This document shows, piece after piece, positions 8,916 to 17,286 of a stretch of 64,000 bases of DNA. The notes under the pieces are model-generated. The model saw only the letters and a list, made by a program, of their open reading frames with translations. It was not told the DNA's origin and searched no databases. Source of the DNA: Pontibacter virosus. Lineage in GTDB: Bacteria; Bacteroidota; Bacteroidia; Cytophagales; Hymenobacteraceae. The position numbers and the translations under genes were made by a program. The DNA lies in assembly GCF_003096355.1 (NCBI RefSeq), contig NZ_QEKI01000005.1, positions 124,001-188,000 on the forward strand. The letters run 5' to 3'. Position 1 is the first letter of the stretch; each line of letters opens with the position of its first letter.

Positions 8916-9674
8916 ATGCTACGCAACATTCTCCTTGGTATAATCCTAAGCACCGTGCTGGTGTCCTGCCAGTCCCCGCAATCAGAAAACGACATGGCTA
9001 CCACCGAAAATGAAAACACGCAGGCACAGGCCACCCCTGTAGAAGAAGGCTGGGAAAACCTGTTCGACGGCAAGACCACGCAAGGCTGGCATACCTACGG
9101 CAAAGACAGCATTGGCAAGGCCTGGAAAGTAGAGGACGGTACGCTGCGCCTCGACGCCTCCAGCAAGAAAGACTGGCAGACCAGCGAGGGCGGTGATATC
9201 GTGACGGCACAGAAATTTGACAACTTTCACCTGCAGCTCGAATGGCGCATCGCCCGCAACGGCAATAGCGGCATCATGATTTATGTGCAGGAAGATCCGG
9301 CTAAATACGAATATGCCTGGCATACCGGACCCGAAATGCAGGTACTGGACAATGAGGGCCACCCGGATGCCAAGATAAAGACACACCGCGCCGGCGACCT
9401 TTACGACCTGATAGCCAGCAGCCCGGAAACAGTGAAGCCGGCAGGAGAGTGGAACGCAGTCGAGATTATCAGCAACCAGGGTCAGCTGGAGTTTTACCTC
9501 AACGGCACGAAGGTGGTTAGTACTACCATGTGGGACGACAACTGGCGAAAGCTGATAGCCGGAAGTAAGTTTAAGGATATGCCGGACTTTGGTGCGTTCA
9601 AATCCGGCAAAATAGCCCTGCAAGACCACGGAGACGATGTGTGGTTCCGCAATATCCGGATTAAAAGACTGTAA
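8916..9674 (+). CDS. DUF1080 lipoprotein, 3-keto-disaccharide hydrolase family
   Basis: 252 residues with a lipoprotein signal (lipobox LVSC, about residue 18) and a single concanavalin-like beta-sandwich domain. The DUF1080 opening motif is WENLFDGKTTQGWHTYG; further landmarks are LEWRIARNGNSGIMIY and a closing block GKIALQDHGDDVWFRNIRIK. Pfam PF06439 is named for 3-keto-disaccharide hydrolase activity: members cleave glycosides already oxidised at C3. Its position directly after the dehydrogenase and cytochrome genes fits oxidation followed by cleavage in the periplasm. Confidence 0.88.
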   Translation: MLRNILLGIILSTVLVSCQSPQSENDMATTENENTQAQATPVEEGWENLFDGKTTQGWHTYGKDSIGKAWKVEDGTLRLDASSKKDWQTSEGGDIVTAQKFDNFHLQLEWRIARNGNSGIMIYVQEDPAKYEYAWHTGPEMQVLDNEGHPDAKIKTHRAGDLYDLIASSPETVKPAGEWNAVEIISNQGQLEFYLNGTKVVSTTMWDDNWRKLIAGSKFKDMPDFGAFKSGKIALQDHGDDVWFRNIRIKRL

Positions 9675-9748
9675 CTAATAGACCTATACCTTGGCGAGTG
9701 TTTGCCGGGGTTGCCATTGTTTCAACCTTATCATGTAACGCTTCCCTT

Positions 9749-11011
9749 ATGCATTCACTCACCCGCATCAAATTATCGGTCATGATGTTCCTGGAGTTTT
9801 TTATCTGGGGCGCATGGTTTGTTACGTTGGGTACCTACCTGCTGGCCAACCTCGAAACATCCGGCACGCAGGTAGGTATGGCATTCCTGACGCAGTCCAT
9901 CGGGGCCATTGCGGCGCCCTTCTTCATCGGGCTAATAGCCGATAAGTTCTTTCCGGCGCAGCGCATTCTGGGTATACTTCACCTGATAGGCGCGGGGCTG
10001 CTCTGGCAGGCATCGGTCGTGGCAGACTTCGACAGCTTCTATCCGTTTATCCTGGTCTACATGATTGTTTATATGCCCACATTAGCGTTGGTCAATTCCA
10101 TCTCGTTTCGCCAGATGAAGGACCCCAGCAAAGAATTTCCTCCGATCCGGGTGCTGGGTACGCTGGGTTGGGTAGTGGCCGGCCTCACCATTGGATGGCT
10201 GAACTGGGAGCAGACCAATCAACTGGATCTGACTTTTAAGATGGCTGCTTTAGCCTCGGTGCTGCTGGGCTTGTTCAGCTTTACCCTGCCCTCCACACCG
10301 CCGGTTAAGAAAGGGGAGAAAACAACGTTTGCCGATTTGGTGGGGCTCGATGCTATTGGTATATTAAAGAACCGTTCTTACCTGCTTTTCTTCCTGTCGT
10401 CGGTGGCTATCTGTGTGCCGCTCGCATTCTATTATGGCTTTACCAACCCCTTCCTAAACGAAGTAGGTATGGAGGCGGCTGCGGGCAAGCAATCGCTCGG
10501 GCAGATTTCGGAATTGTTATTCATGCTGCTGATGCCCTTTTTCTTTATCAGGCTGGGTGTGAAGAAAATGCTGGCAATTGGCATGCTGGCCTGGGTGCTG
10601 CGCTATGTGCTGTTTGCCTTCGGCGATGTGGAAAGCGGCTACTGGATGCTGATAGGCGGCATCGTGCTGCACGGCATCTGCTACGACTTCTTTTTCGTGA
10701 CCGGGCAGATCTATACCGACAACCTGGCTGGTGAGCGTTTTAAGAGTTCTGCCCAGGGGCTGATTACACTGGCCACCTATGGCGTAGGTATGCTTATCGG
10801 CTCTTTGCTTTCGGGTGTGATCGTAGATGCGTACCAACTCCCTTCAGGCGGCCACGACTGGAGAACGATTTGGCTTATACCTGCGGCTATTGCCGGGGTA
10901 GTGCTCCTGCTGTTTGTGCTGTTTTTTAAAGATAGAAACACGGCGCAGCCAATCAGCAACCCCCTTACGCCGGAAGCCGAAGCAGCCCCAGCCGTCGGAA
11001 AACTACCCTAG
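9749..11011 (+). CDS. MFS transporter, nucleoside:H+ symporter (NupG)-like
   Basis: A 420-residue polytopic protein with about 12 membrane segments, opening with LSVMMFLEFFIWGAWFVTLGTYL, a typical NHS/NupG-type first helix. A GTG at 9698 would add 17 residues of poor composition, so I chose the ATG at 9749. Proteins of this type recur beside TIM-barrel epimerases and Gfo/Idh enzymes in Bacteroidota and Planctomycetota, where they probably carry sugars or sugar derivatives rather than nucleosides. Here it is the likely importer of the keto-sugar or freed sugar. It ends 17 bp before the next gene. Confidence 0.83.
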   Translation: MHSLTRIKLSVMMFLEFFIWGAWFVTLGTYLLANLETSGTQVGMAFLTQSIGAIAAPFFIGLIADKFFPAQRILGILHLIGAGLLWQASVVADFDSFYPFILVYMIVYMPTLALVNSISFRQMKDPSKEFPPIRVLGTLGWVVAGLTIGWLNWEQTNQLDLTFKMAALASVLLGLFSFTLPSTPPVKKGEKTTFADLVGLDAIGILKNRSYLLFFLSSVAICVPLAFYYGFTNPFLNEVGMEAAAGKQSLGQISELLFMLLMPFFFIRLGVKKMLAIGMLAWVLRYVLFAFGDVESGYWMLIGGIVLHGICYDFFFVTGQIYTDNLAGERFKSSAQGLITLATYGVGMLIGSLLSGVIVDAYQLPSGGHDWRTIWLIPAAIAGVVLLLFVLFFKDRNTAQPISNPLTPEAEAAPAVGKLP

Positions 11012-11028
11012 CTATACCTGATACTATC

Positions 11029-11919
11029 ATGTCATTTGAGAAACAAAGAAGAACCGCACTGAAAGGTATTGTTGCCGGAACTGCCGCGCTTACAACAGCT
11101 GGCCTGCTGCCAGCCATAACAGCCTGTGCCCAGCAACCGGCAGGAAATACGCAGCTGAAAGGAAACATCAACCATGCTGTCAGCCGCTGGTGTTTTAGCG
11201 ACCTCACCGTAGACGAGCTCTGCAAGGCGGCAAAAGAAATGGGCATCCGGGGAATAGACCTGGTTGGTCCGAAAGACTGGCCTGTGCTAAAGCAGCATGG
11301 ACTGGAATCAACGATGTGCAATGGCGCTGAGATAAGCCTGACAGAAGGCTGGAACAATACGCAGCACCATGCCACGCTCATCAAAAACTACTCGGACATG
11401 ATTCCGATGGTGGCTAAGGCCGGGTATACGAACCTGATTTGCTTTAGTGGCAACCGCAACGGAATGGATGACGAAAGTGGCCTGCAGCATGCGGTGGAAG
11501 GGCTGCGAAAAATTCTGCCGCTCGCCGAAAAGCACAAGGTCGTACTGGTGATGGAGCTGCTCAACAGCAGGGTTGACCACAAAGATTATATGTGCAGCCG
11601 TACTTCCTGGGGGGTAGAGTTGGTCAAGCGGCTGGGTTCCGACAATTTCCGGCTGCTCTACGATATCTACCACATGCAGATTGACGAGGGCGACATTATC
11701 CGGACAATCCGCGACAACCATCAGTATATTGCCCATTACCATACCGCCGGCGTGCCGGGGCGTAATGAGATAGACGAGACGCAGGAGCTAAATTATCCGG
11801 CTATCATGCGGGCCATCCGCGATACCGGATTTAAAGGCTACGTAGCGCAGGAGTTTATTCCGACACGCTCCGACAAACTGGCTTCCTTGAAACAGTCCAT
11901 CCAGATTTGTGATGTTTAA
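11029..11919 (+). CDS. Tat-exported hydroxypyruvate-isomerase-like TIM barrel
   Basis: 296 residues. The leader QRRTALKGIVAGTAAL has twin arginines and a hydrophobic core ending in ITACAQQ (possible lipobox ITAC). The mature part is an AP-endonuclease-2 barrel with metal ligands: Glu in VLVMELLNSRVDH, Asp/His in LLYDIYHMQIDEGD, His in YIAHYHTAG, and Glu in YVAQEFIPT. The order matches Hyi-type isomerases, but a Tat leader means it works outside the cytoplasm, unlike true hydroxypyruvate isomerase. A role in opening or isomerising keto-glycosides is an inference from the locus. Confidence 0.82.
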   Translation: MSFEKQRRTALKGIVAGTAALTTAGLLPAITACAQQPAGNTQLKGNINHAVSRWCFSDLTVDELCKAAKEMGIRGIDLVGPKDWPVLKQHGLESTMCNGAEISLTEGWNNTQHHATLIKNYSDMIPMVAKAGYTNLICFSGNRNGMDDESGLQHAVEGLRKILPLAEKHKVVLVMELLNSRVDHKDYMCSRTSWGVELVKRLGSDNFRLLYDIYHMQIDEGDIIRTIRDNHQYIAHYHTAGVPGRNEIDETQELNYPAIMRAIRDTGFKGYVAQEFIPTRSDKLASLKQSIQICDV

Positions 11920-11975
11920 CAAAGGTATAGCCGCAGTATGGAGGCAAAACGTAATCTTCACTTCAAAATAAGACC

Positions 11976-12932
11976 ATGAAAAACAGGCGCTCTTTTTTGC
12001 AGCAGCTGGGAATGCTCTCTGCAGGATTTGTGCTGACCCCGGCGGCAATCTCGTGCAGCTCCCCCGAACAGCGCACCGATGAAGCAACAGGTATAGCAGA
12101 TGCCTCTGGCGAAGCAGTGACAGGCAACACACGGGCCACTCTTGACGCGATTGGCCTGCAGCTCTATACCTTGCGTGAGGTAATCGGCAGCGATGTGAAA
12201 GGCGTGATAGGGAAGGTGGCCAGGGCTGGTTACCGTGACGTGGAAACCTATGGCTACTCAAAAGAAAACGGTTTTTGGGGCTTGCATCCCAAGGCGTTCC
12301 GGGAGTTGCTAAATGCCAACAACCTGACCTCCAGCAGCGGCCATTACGATTTTGGCCAGTATGCCGCCACTGGAAACACGGACCAGGTGAAAACCTATAT
12401 TGATGCTGGAAGAGAGCTTGGGCAAGACTACATTACAGTGCCCTACCTAGGGGAAGAGGTGCGGAAAGGTGCCGATGCGTACAAAGCCATTGCCGAGAAG
12501 CTGAACAAAGCAGGCGAACTATGCCAGGCCTCGAACCTGCAACTCGCTTACCATAACCACGATTTTGAGTTCCAGCGTTTCGGCGATACCACCGGGTATG
12601 ACATACTGCTGAAAGAAACCGACCCGGAGCTGGTGAAATTCGAGGCCGACCTGTATTGGTTTGTGCGGGGCGCACAGGACCCGCTTGCTTATTTCAGGCA
12701 GCATCCGGGGCGCTTTGTGATGTGGCATGTGAAGGATATGGATAAAAACACCCCAATCCTGAACACGGAAATTGGTAGCGGCAGTATAAACTATGCAACC
12801 ATTTTCGAACAGGCGCAACAGTCAGGTGTGGAGCGTATCTTTGTGGAGCAAGAGAACTTTACCGCCTCCATGGATCCCTTTGAAAGCATCAAACAAAGTT
12901 ATGACTATGTGAAAGAAACGCTTTTGCGTTAG
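11976..12932 (+). CDS. Tat-exported TIM-barrel sugar isomerase/epimerase or lyase
   Basis: 318 residues. The leader MKNRRSFLQQLGMLSAGFVL closely fits the Tat consensus (RRSFLQ) and ends in AAISC, a possible lipobox. Barrel landmarks are IGLQLYTLREVIG, LAYHNHDFEFQ (His), KFEADLYWFVRG (Glu/Asp), VMWHVKDMDK (His) and IFVEQENF (Glu). This arrangement is common in periplasmic sugar isomerase-like proteins that accompany 3-keto-glycoside genes; some relatives are thought to cleave keto-glycosides by elimination. It is the last gene of the block; nothing but a decayed hipA gene separates it from tRNA-Arg. Confidence 0.82.
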   Translation: MKNRRSFLQQLGMLSAGFVLTPAAISCSSPEQRTDEATGIADASGEAVTGNTRATLDAIGLQLYTLREVIGSDVKGVIGKVARAGYRDVETYGYSKENGFWGLHPKAFRELLNANNLTSSSGHYDFGQYAATGNTDQVKTYIDAGRELGQDYITVPYLGEEVRKGADAYKAIAEKLNKAGELCQASNLQLAYHNHDFEFQRFGDTTGYDILLKETDPELVKFEADLYWFVRGAQDPLAYFRQHPGRFVMWHVKDMDKNTPILNTEIGSGSINYATIFEQAQQSGVERIFVEQENFTASMDPFESIKQSYDYVKETLLR

Positions 12933-13030
12933 CGCCATCATCAGGACAATTCCTCAAGATCTAACACGGCTCTCACAAAGAATACGTGTAATTCGTCTGT
13001 GTGCAGGCAGGTGAGTCGGTTTACCGCCGT

Positions 13031-13318
13031 TCAAACTTCTGAAGTACCTGCATTTTGTCCTTTCGCTGGTACCAGTCGTTGTACACCAGCTCTATCTCCT
13101 TCTCTCATGCCGGGGGCCGGCTCCAGCGATAGCTTGGACTGCACGCCGGTCACTGCGATCTGGCTGCGGACCATCTGCTCTGCCAGTTCCTCCAGCTGCG
13201 TTTCGGTGTATGGCAGGGTAGGAGGAGTAGCCTAGCCGAAGAGTTTTTTGATACACCTCAGGTGGAAGTTTGCGTCCCCTTCTGACAGTGGCTGGTAACA
13301 AAACAGGCACGTACTCAT
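13031..13318 (-). pseudogene. Decayed hipA-like toxin kinase gene (N-terminal part)
   Basis: From the ATG at 13318 the frame reads CLFCYQPLSEGDANFHLRC, then IKKLFG, an in-frame TAG, then ATPPTLPYTETQLEELAEQM and VTGVQSKLSLEP. This matches the start of Bacteroidota HipA-domain proteins (CxxCY-PL, FH-C, KKFFG, GVQPKLSL). The frame ends at TGA 13031, before any kinase core, and nothing downstream continues it. So the gene has both a nonsense codon and a large truncation. Another frame ends in an ATGA overlap at its start, as in a hip operon, but is also interrupted upstream (TAG near 13455). The remaining 13319-13602 holds nothing else recognisable. Confidence 0.7.
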
Positions 13319-13602
13319 GACTCAGCCTCCTCTGCCACGAGGTGAATGCTCAGCGCTGCTCCTATGCAATTCTTACAACAGGTCAGCAGCAGCCCCTTAT
13401 GTTCCCTTGGGTTCAGTTTACAGTTTTCGGTTATATCCCGTGCTTGTTCAGCAGTCTAGTGAACTTGACAAGATATCTGGCTAAGATAGTGAGACAGTCT
13501 TCTTTTGGTCACAGCGGTTTTGTCCATCCTTTGCCCCGGCTTAAGGTACTGTGAGATAATGAAGGTGACATATGATGAAATGGCTGATACATGGCAATGG
13601 AG

Positions 13603-13642
13603 CAATAAAAAAGCGCTAACCACTTTGCAGTAGCTAGCGCTT
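13603..13642 (-). terminator. Terminator after tRNA-Arg
   Basis: Stem AAGCGCTA (13611-13618) / TAGCGCTT (13635-13642), followed on the minus strand by a run of T (TTTTTTATTG). It is repeated with substitutions at 3089-3121. Confidence 0.8.
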
Positions 13643-13652
13643 GAAATTGTAC

Positions 13653-13729
13653 TGGTGCACCCGAGAGGATTCGAACCCCTAACCCTCGGAGCCGAAATCC
13701 GATATTCTATCCAATTGAACTACGGGTGC
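13653..13729 (-). tRNA. tRNA-Arg (anticodon TCG)
   Basis: The cloverleaf has acceptor GCACCCG/CGGGTGC, discriminator A and an encoded CCA (13653-13655). The anticodon stem TCGGA/TCCGA encloses loop TTTCGGC, giving anticodon TCG. The T arm is GGTTCGAATCC. Its 3' half plus terminator is repeated in decayed form at 3085-3150. Confidence 0.95.
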
Positions 13730-13920
13730 TTATCGTGTTGCAAAAATAGAAACAATGCGCTAAAAAGGAAATTTTAGTATCGATATTTATAATTCAGAAA
13801 GGTATAGCGGGCAGGTATTAATGTATAATGCACTCTTAATTGCTTCATACCTAAAACAATAAGAAGAATTTGAGAGTTAATAAATAATATTTCAAATCAA
13901 GCAAACGAAATCAGGAAGCT

Positions 13921-14337
13921 ATGGAAACAGTGTATACGGCAGAGGTTACTGCCACAGGAGGCCGCAGAGGCCATGTTACATCATCAGATGGCGTGATTGA
14001 TATGCCACTCTCATTGCCTGAGGGTCTGGGAGGGGAGAAGGGGAAGTCTAATCCAGAGCAGCTGTTTGCGGCAGGGTATGCGGCCTGTTTTCAGAGCGCC
14101 TTGCTGTTAGTGGCTGGTAAGCAGCATATCCGGTTAAATCCGGAGTCTACTGTAAAGGCGCACGTGGACTTACTCAAGTCAGAGGACGGAAAGTATGGCT
14201 TGGGCGTGAAGTTGGAAGTACACTTGCAGGGACTTGAAAAGGATAAAGCAAAAGAACTCGTGGACGAAGCGCATGAGGTGTGTCCTTACTCGGTCGGCAC
14301 GCGGGGCAACATCAATGTGGAGTTAGAGATTGTATAA
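13921..14337 (+). CDS. Ohr/OsmC family organic hydroperoxide resistance protein
   Basis: 138 residues, the usual Ohr length. Peroxidatic cysteine in YAACFQSALL (about residue 60) and resolving cysteine in HEVCPYSVGTRGN (about 125), both in the Ohr-specific contexts. The N-terminal TAEVTATGGRRGHVTSSDG is the typical Ohr start. The family reduces organic hydroperoxides in the cytoplasm using lipoyl-type dithiols. Single gene convergent with sucC; no MarR-type OhrR regulator is adjacent. Confidence 0.92.
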   Translation: METVYTAEVTATGGRRGHVTSSDGVIDMPLSLPEGLGGEKGKSNPEQLFAAGYAACFQSALLLVAGKQHIRLNPESTVKAHVDLLKSEDGKYGLGVKLEVHLQGLEKDKAKELVDEAHEVCPYSVGTRGNINVELEIV

Positions 14338-14339
14338 AC

Positions 14340-14371
14340 AAAAGGGGCTGCCATCACTGGCAGCCCCTTTT
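14340..14371. terminator. Bidirectional terminator between ohr and sucC
   Basis: A 13-bp perfect stem (AAAAGGGGCTGCC/GGCAGCCCCTTTT) with a 6-nt loop. A-run and T-run flank it on both sides, so it can serve both convergent genes. Confidence 0.9.
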
Positions 14372-14391
14372 GCTTATATATGTTGCTCGGA

Positions 14392-15594
14392 TTAAGCTCC
14401 TACTTCAGCCAATACCTGCTTCACTTTCTCAGCGGCTTCTTTCAGCGCTACAGCAGAGTATACCTTCAGGCCAGACTCGTCGATGATGCGGGCGCCTTCT
14501 TCGGCGTTTGTTCCTTGCAGACGAACAATGATTGGCACGTTGATGTCGCCGATGTTCTTGTAAGCCTCCACTACACCGTTGGCAACACGGTCGCAACGAA
14601 CGATACCGCCAAAGATGTTGATCAGGATAGCTTTCACGTTCGGGTCTTTCAGGATGATGCGGAAACCAGCCTCAACCGTCTGTGCGTTTGCCCCACCCCC
14701 TACGTCCAGGAAGTTAGCAGGCTCGCCGCCAGAAAGCTTGATGATATCCATGGTAGCCATCGCAAGACCGGCACCGTTTACCATACAGCCTACGTTGCCA
14801 TCCAGCTTCACGTAGTTCAGGTTCGACTCGCTTGCCTCTACTTCCAACGGATCTTCTTCTGAAGTATCGCGCAGGGCAGCCAGGTTTTTGTGACGGAACA
14901 GGGCGTTGTCGTCCAGGTCCACTTTGGCGTCTACTGCCAGAATTTTGTTGTCAGAAGTCTTCAGTACCGGGTTGATCTCGAACATAGAAGAGTCGGTGTC
15001 AACATAAGCTCTGTAGAGGTTGGTGATGAATTTCACCATTTCCTTGAAAGCTTCACCCTGCAAACCAAATGCGAAGGCAATTTTGTTGGCCTGGAACGGA
15101 CGCAGCCCTACAGCCGGGTCAATCCACTCTTTGATGATTTTCTCAGGCGTTTTCTCAGCCACTTCCTCGATGTCCATACCACCTTCAGTAGATGCCATGA
15201 TCACGTTGCGGCCTTTGGCGCGGTCCAGCAGGATGCTCAGGTAGTACTCCTTCGGATCAGACTCGCCAGGGTAGTATACGTCCTGCGCTACGAGTACTTT
15301 CTGTACCAGTTTGCCTTCAGGACCAGTTTGGTGCGTTACCAGCGTCATACCCAGGATGTCGTTAGCGATCTGCTTCACCTGATCCAGGTTTTTGGCCAGC
15401 TTTACGCCACCGCCTTTACCACGGCCACCCGCATGAATTTGCGCTTTGATCACGTGCCAGCCTGTGCCGGTTTCTTCGGTCAGTTTCATAGCCGCTTTTA
15501 CAGCCTGGTCTGGCGTTTCCGCCACGATGCCTTCCTGTATGCGAACGCCGTAGCTTTTCAGAATCTCTTTAGCCTGATATTCGTGTATGTTCAT
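14392..15594 (-). CDS. sucC: Succinyl-CoA synthetase beta subunit
   Basis: 400 residues (ADP/GDP-forming). The ATP-grasp N-terminus is [19 protein letters not shown], with the [20 protein letters not shown] loop. The C-terminal CoA-ligase half has [22 protein letters not shown] and [11 protein letters not shown]. It catalyses succinyl-CoA + ADP + Pi to succinate + ATP in the TCA cycle. A longer frame to 15681 exists, but [10 protein letters not shown] is the invariant family start, so ATG 15594 is chosen. sucD is not adjacent, so the two subunits are encoded apart. A TACTTTCG box (a variant of TAnnTTTG) on the minus strand near 15617-15624 is a plausible promoter. Confidence 0.97.
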   Translation of the reverse strand: MNIHEYQAKEILKSYGVRIQEGIVAETPDQAVKAAMKLTEETGTGWHVIKAQIHAGGRGKGGGVKLAKNLDQVKQIANDILGMTLVTHQTGPEGKLVQKVLVAQDVYYPGESDPKEYYLSILLDRAKGRNVIMASTEGGMDIEEVAEKTPEKIIKEWIDPAVGLRPFQANKIAFAFGLQGEAFKEMVKFITNLYRAYVDTDSSMFEINPVLKTSDNKILAVDAKVDLDDNALFRHKNLAALRDTSEEDPLEVEASESNLNYVKLDGNVGCMVNGAGLAMATMDIIKLSGGEPANFLDVGGGANAQTVEAGFRIILKDPNVKAILINIFGGIVRCDRVANGVVEAYKNIGDINVPIIVRLQGTNAEEGARIIDESGLKVYSAVALKEAAEKVKQVLAEVGA

Positions 15595-15828
15595 GCTTTC
15601 AGTTTTATTGGACGCACGAAAGTAAGCCTTTATCGGCTTAAATTCAAGTAATAGGTTTTTAAAATATTGGGCTTTCGCCACCAGCGCCTTTCTGCTTATC
15701 TCCGTCGTGGCAGCCCGTCAGATACTGGCATTCTGTTGACCGTGCGCAGGAAGAGTAACTGTAAAAGGTAGTTTGCAGTAAGTATAGGCAATTCGAGCGT
15801 TATAACTGAACTTATAAAAAAGCGGACG

Positions 15829-16914
15829 ATGCTTCCAAAACTTTCATTTGCCAAACGCGTGGCGCTGGCCGCTTTTATCGTGTTGCTGATTGTCTCTGGG
15901 TTTTACCTGCTGATCGAGGCGACTTACTTCTTCCTGTTGGTGTTTGCCGGTATTCTGCTGGCTGTGCTGTTTTGCGGACTTACAGACTGGGTGGTGGGGC
16001 ATCTTGGCCTGAAACGCTGGCTGAGCCTGTTGCTGGTAACGCTGCTGGTTTTTGGCCTGTTAATAGGGGCCTTTATGCTGGTAGCGCCTACTGTTTATGA
16101 ACAAGCCGGTGAAATGCGCGAAACAATCCCACAGGCTTTCAGCAGTTTGCAGGAGTGGCTGAGCCAGTATAACTGGGGCCGCCGGTTAGTAGAGCAGCTG
16201 CCCGAAGACTACAACCGGATGATGCCTGAGCAAAAGGAGCTGTTGCAACGCGTTACGGGCGCTTTTTCATCTACGCTGAGCCTTCTGGCTGACTTTTTCA
16301 TTGTGGTGATCACGGCGCTATTCTTTGCATCAAACCCGACACTCTACACCCACGGCTTTGTGAAGCTCTTTCCCGAGCACCGGCGCACCCGGATATTGGA
16401 AGTGCTGCACAAATGCTACTATACCTTGAAAATGTGGCTACTGGGTATGTTGTCAGCCATGGCGATCATTGGTGTCAGCACGGCCCTGGCGTATACGATC
16501 ATCGGCCTGCCGCTGGCTTTAGCACTTGGCCTGATCGCCTTTTTTCTGGCGTTTATACCGAACATCGGACCCTGGTTAGCAGGTATACCTGCCGTGCTGG
16601 TCGGGCTTACGGTAGGTCCCGATATGGCGCTCCTTGTCATCATCGTGTACGGTGGCATTCAAATGGTGGAGTCTTACGTCATCACCCCGATAATATTCCA
16701 GAAAACGGTGGATCTGCCTCCTGCCTTGCTACTCTTCTTTCAGGTGCTGCTGGGTATACTACAGGGCGGATTAGGACTGTTGATGGCGGCCCCCATCCTG
16801 GCTGTGCTGATTGTCGTGATAAACGAACTGTATGTAAAAGACGTGTTGGAGAGCAAGAAGGAAGAAGAAGGAGTCACGGTGCAGGAAGGTGGAAGCGCAG
16901 AGGTAGAGAGCTGA
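15829..16914 (+). CDS. AI-2E (PerM) family transporter
   Basis: 361 residues with eight or so membrane segments in the AI-2E/PerM layout. An N-terminal pair of TMs is followed by a large extracytoplasmic helical region (about residues 85-150). The C-terminal cluster then carries the family motif FIPNIGPWLAGIPAVLVGL and an ending block GGLGLLMAAPILAVLIVV. Functions in this family range from autoinducer-2 export to Na+/H+ exchange, so the substrate is open. Monocistronic, followed by a strong terminator. Confidence 0.88.
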   Translation: MLPKLSFAKRVALAAFIVLLIVSGFYLLIEATYFFLLVFAGILLAVLFCGLTDWVVGHLGLKRWLSLLLVTLLVFGLLIGAFMLVAPTVYEQAGEMRETIPQAFSSLQEWLSQYNWGRRLVEQLPEDYNRMMPEQKELLQRVTGAFSSTLSLLADFFIVVITALFFASNPTLYTHGFVKLFPEHRRTRILEVLHKCYYTLKMWLLGMLSAMAIIGVSTALAYTIIGLPLALALGLIAFFLAFIPNIGPWLAGIPAVLVGLTVGPDMALLVIIVYGGIQMVESYVITPIIFQKTVDLPPALLLFFQVLLGILQGGLGLLMAAPILAVLIVVINELYVKDVLESKKEEEGVTVQEGGSAEVES

Positions 16915-16920
16915 TGTTTC

Positions 16921-16950
16921 AAACAAGTCCTGCGAGCAGGACTTGTTTTC
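16921..16950 (+). terminator. Terminator after the PerM-type gene
   Basis: A near-perfect 13-bp stem (AAACAAGTCCTGC/GCAGGACTTGTTT) with a 2-nt spacer and a T-run. Confidence 0.85.
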
Positions 16951-17286
16951 TAAGCGGCCTGTGTCGGTGTGTAGCATTGTCTTATGGCTTTGGCAAACAG
17001 AACCTTGATCTACAGATAATGTTGTAAAGGGAATGATGCAAAGAGTATTTACGAGGTTTCTTAAACCAGATATCCGGTCTGGCCTTTTATCAGGTATAAG
17101 GTTCTGTGACTTCACCTCAGATTGCAATGGTTTTACCAAATTAACCAAGTACTTGATGCTCTAAGTTAATATGGATTTCGTACATCTAATCGTAATAGCA
17201 ATAGAAGGTTTACAGATCTGAAAACGAATGGTTTGTATTTAAAAATGGAAGGTATATGACAAAACAATAGTTTCACAAATAAGGGC
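16951..17286. other. Gap with no recognised gene
   Basis: About 335 bp of lower GC than the surroundings between the PerM terminator and the PKD lipoprotein. I see no gene; it should contain the promoter for the lipoprotein, but I found no clear TAnnTTTG box. Confidence 0.4.

Noticed and set aside
3542..13318. Prophage or conjugative element inside the tRNA-bounded block
   Set aside because: No integrase, relaxase, capsid or replication gene is seen; only metabolic genes and a decayed hipA.
14890..15651. 253-codon plus-strand frame opposite sucC
   Set aside because: Antisense shadow of the highly conserved sucC gene.
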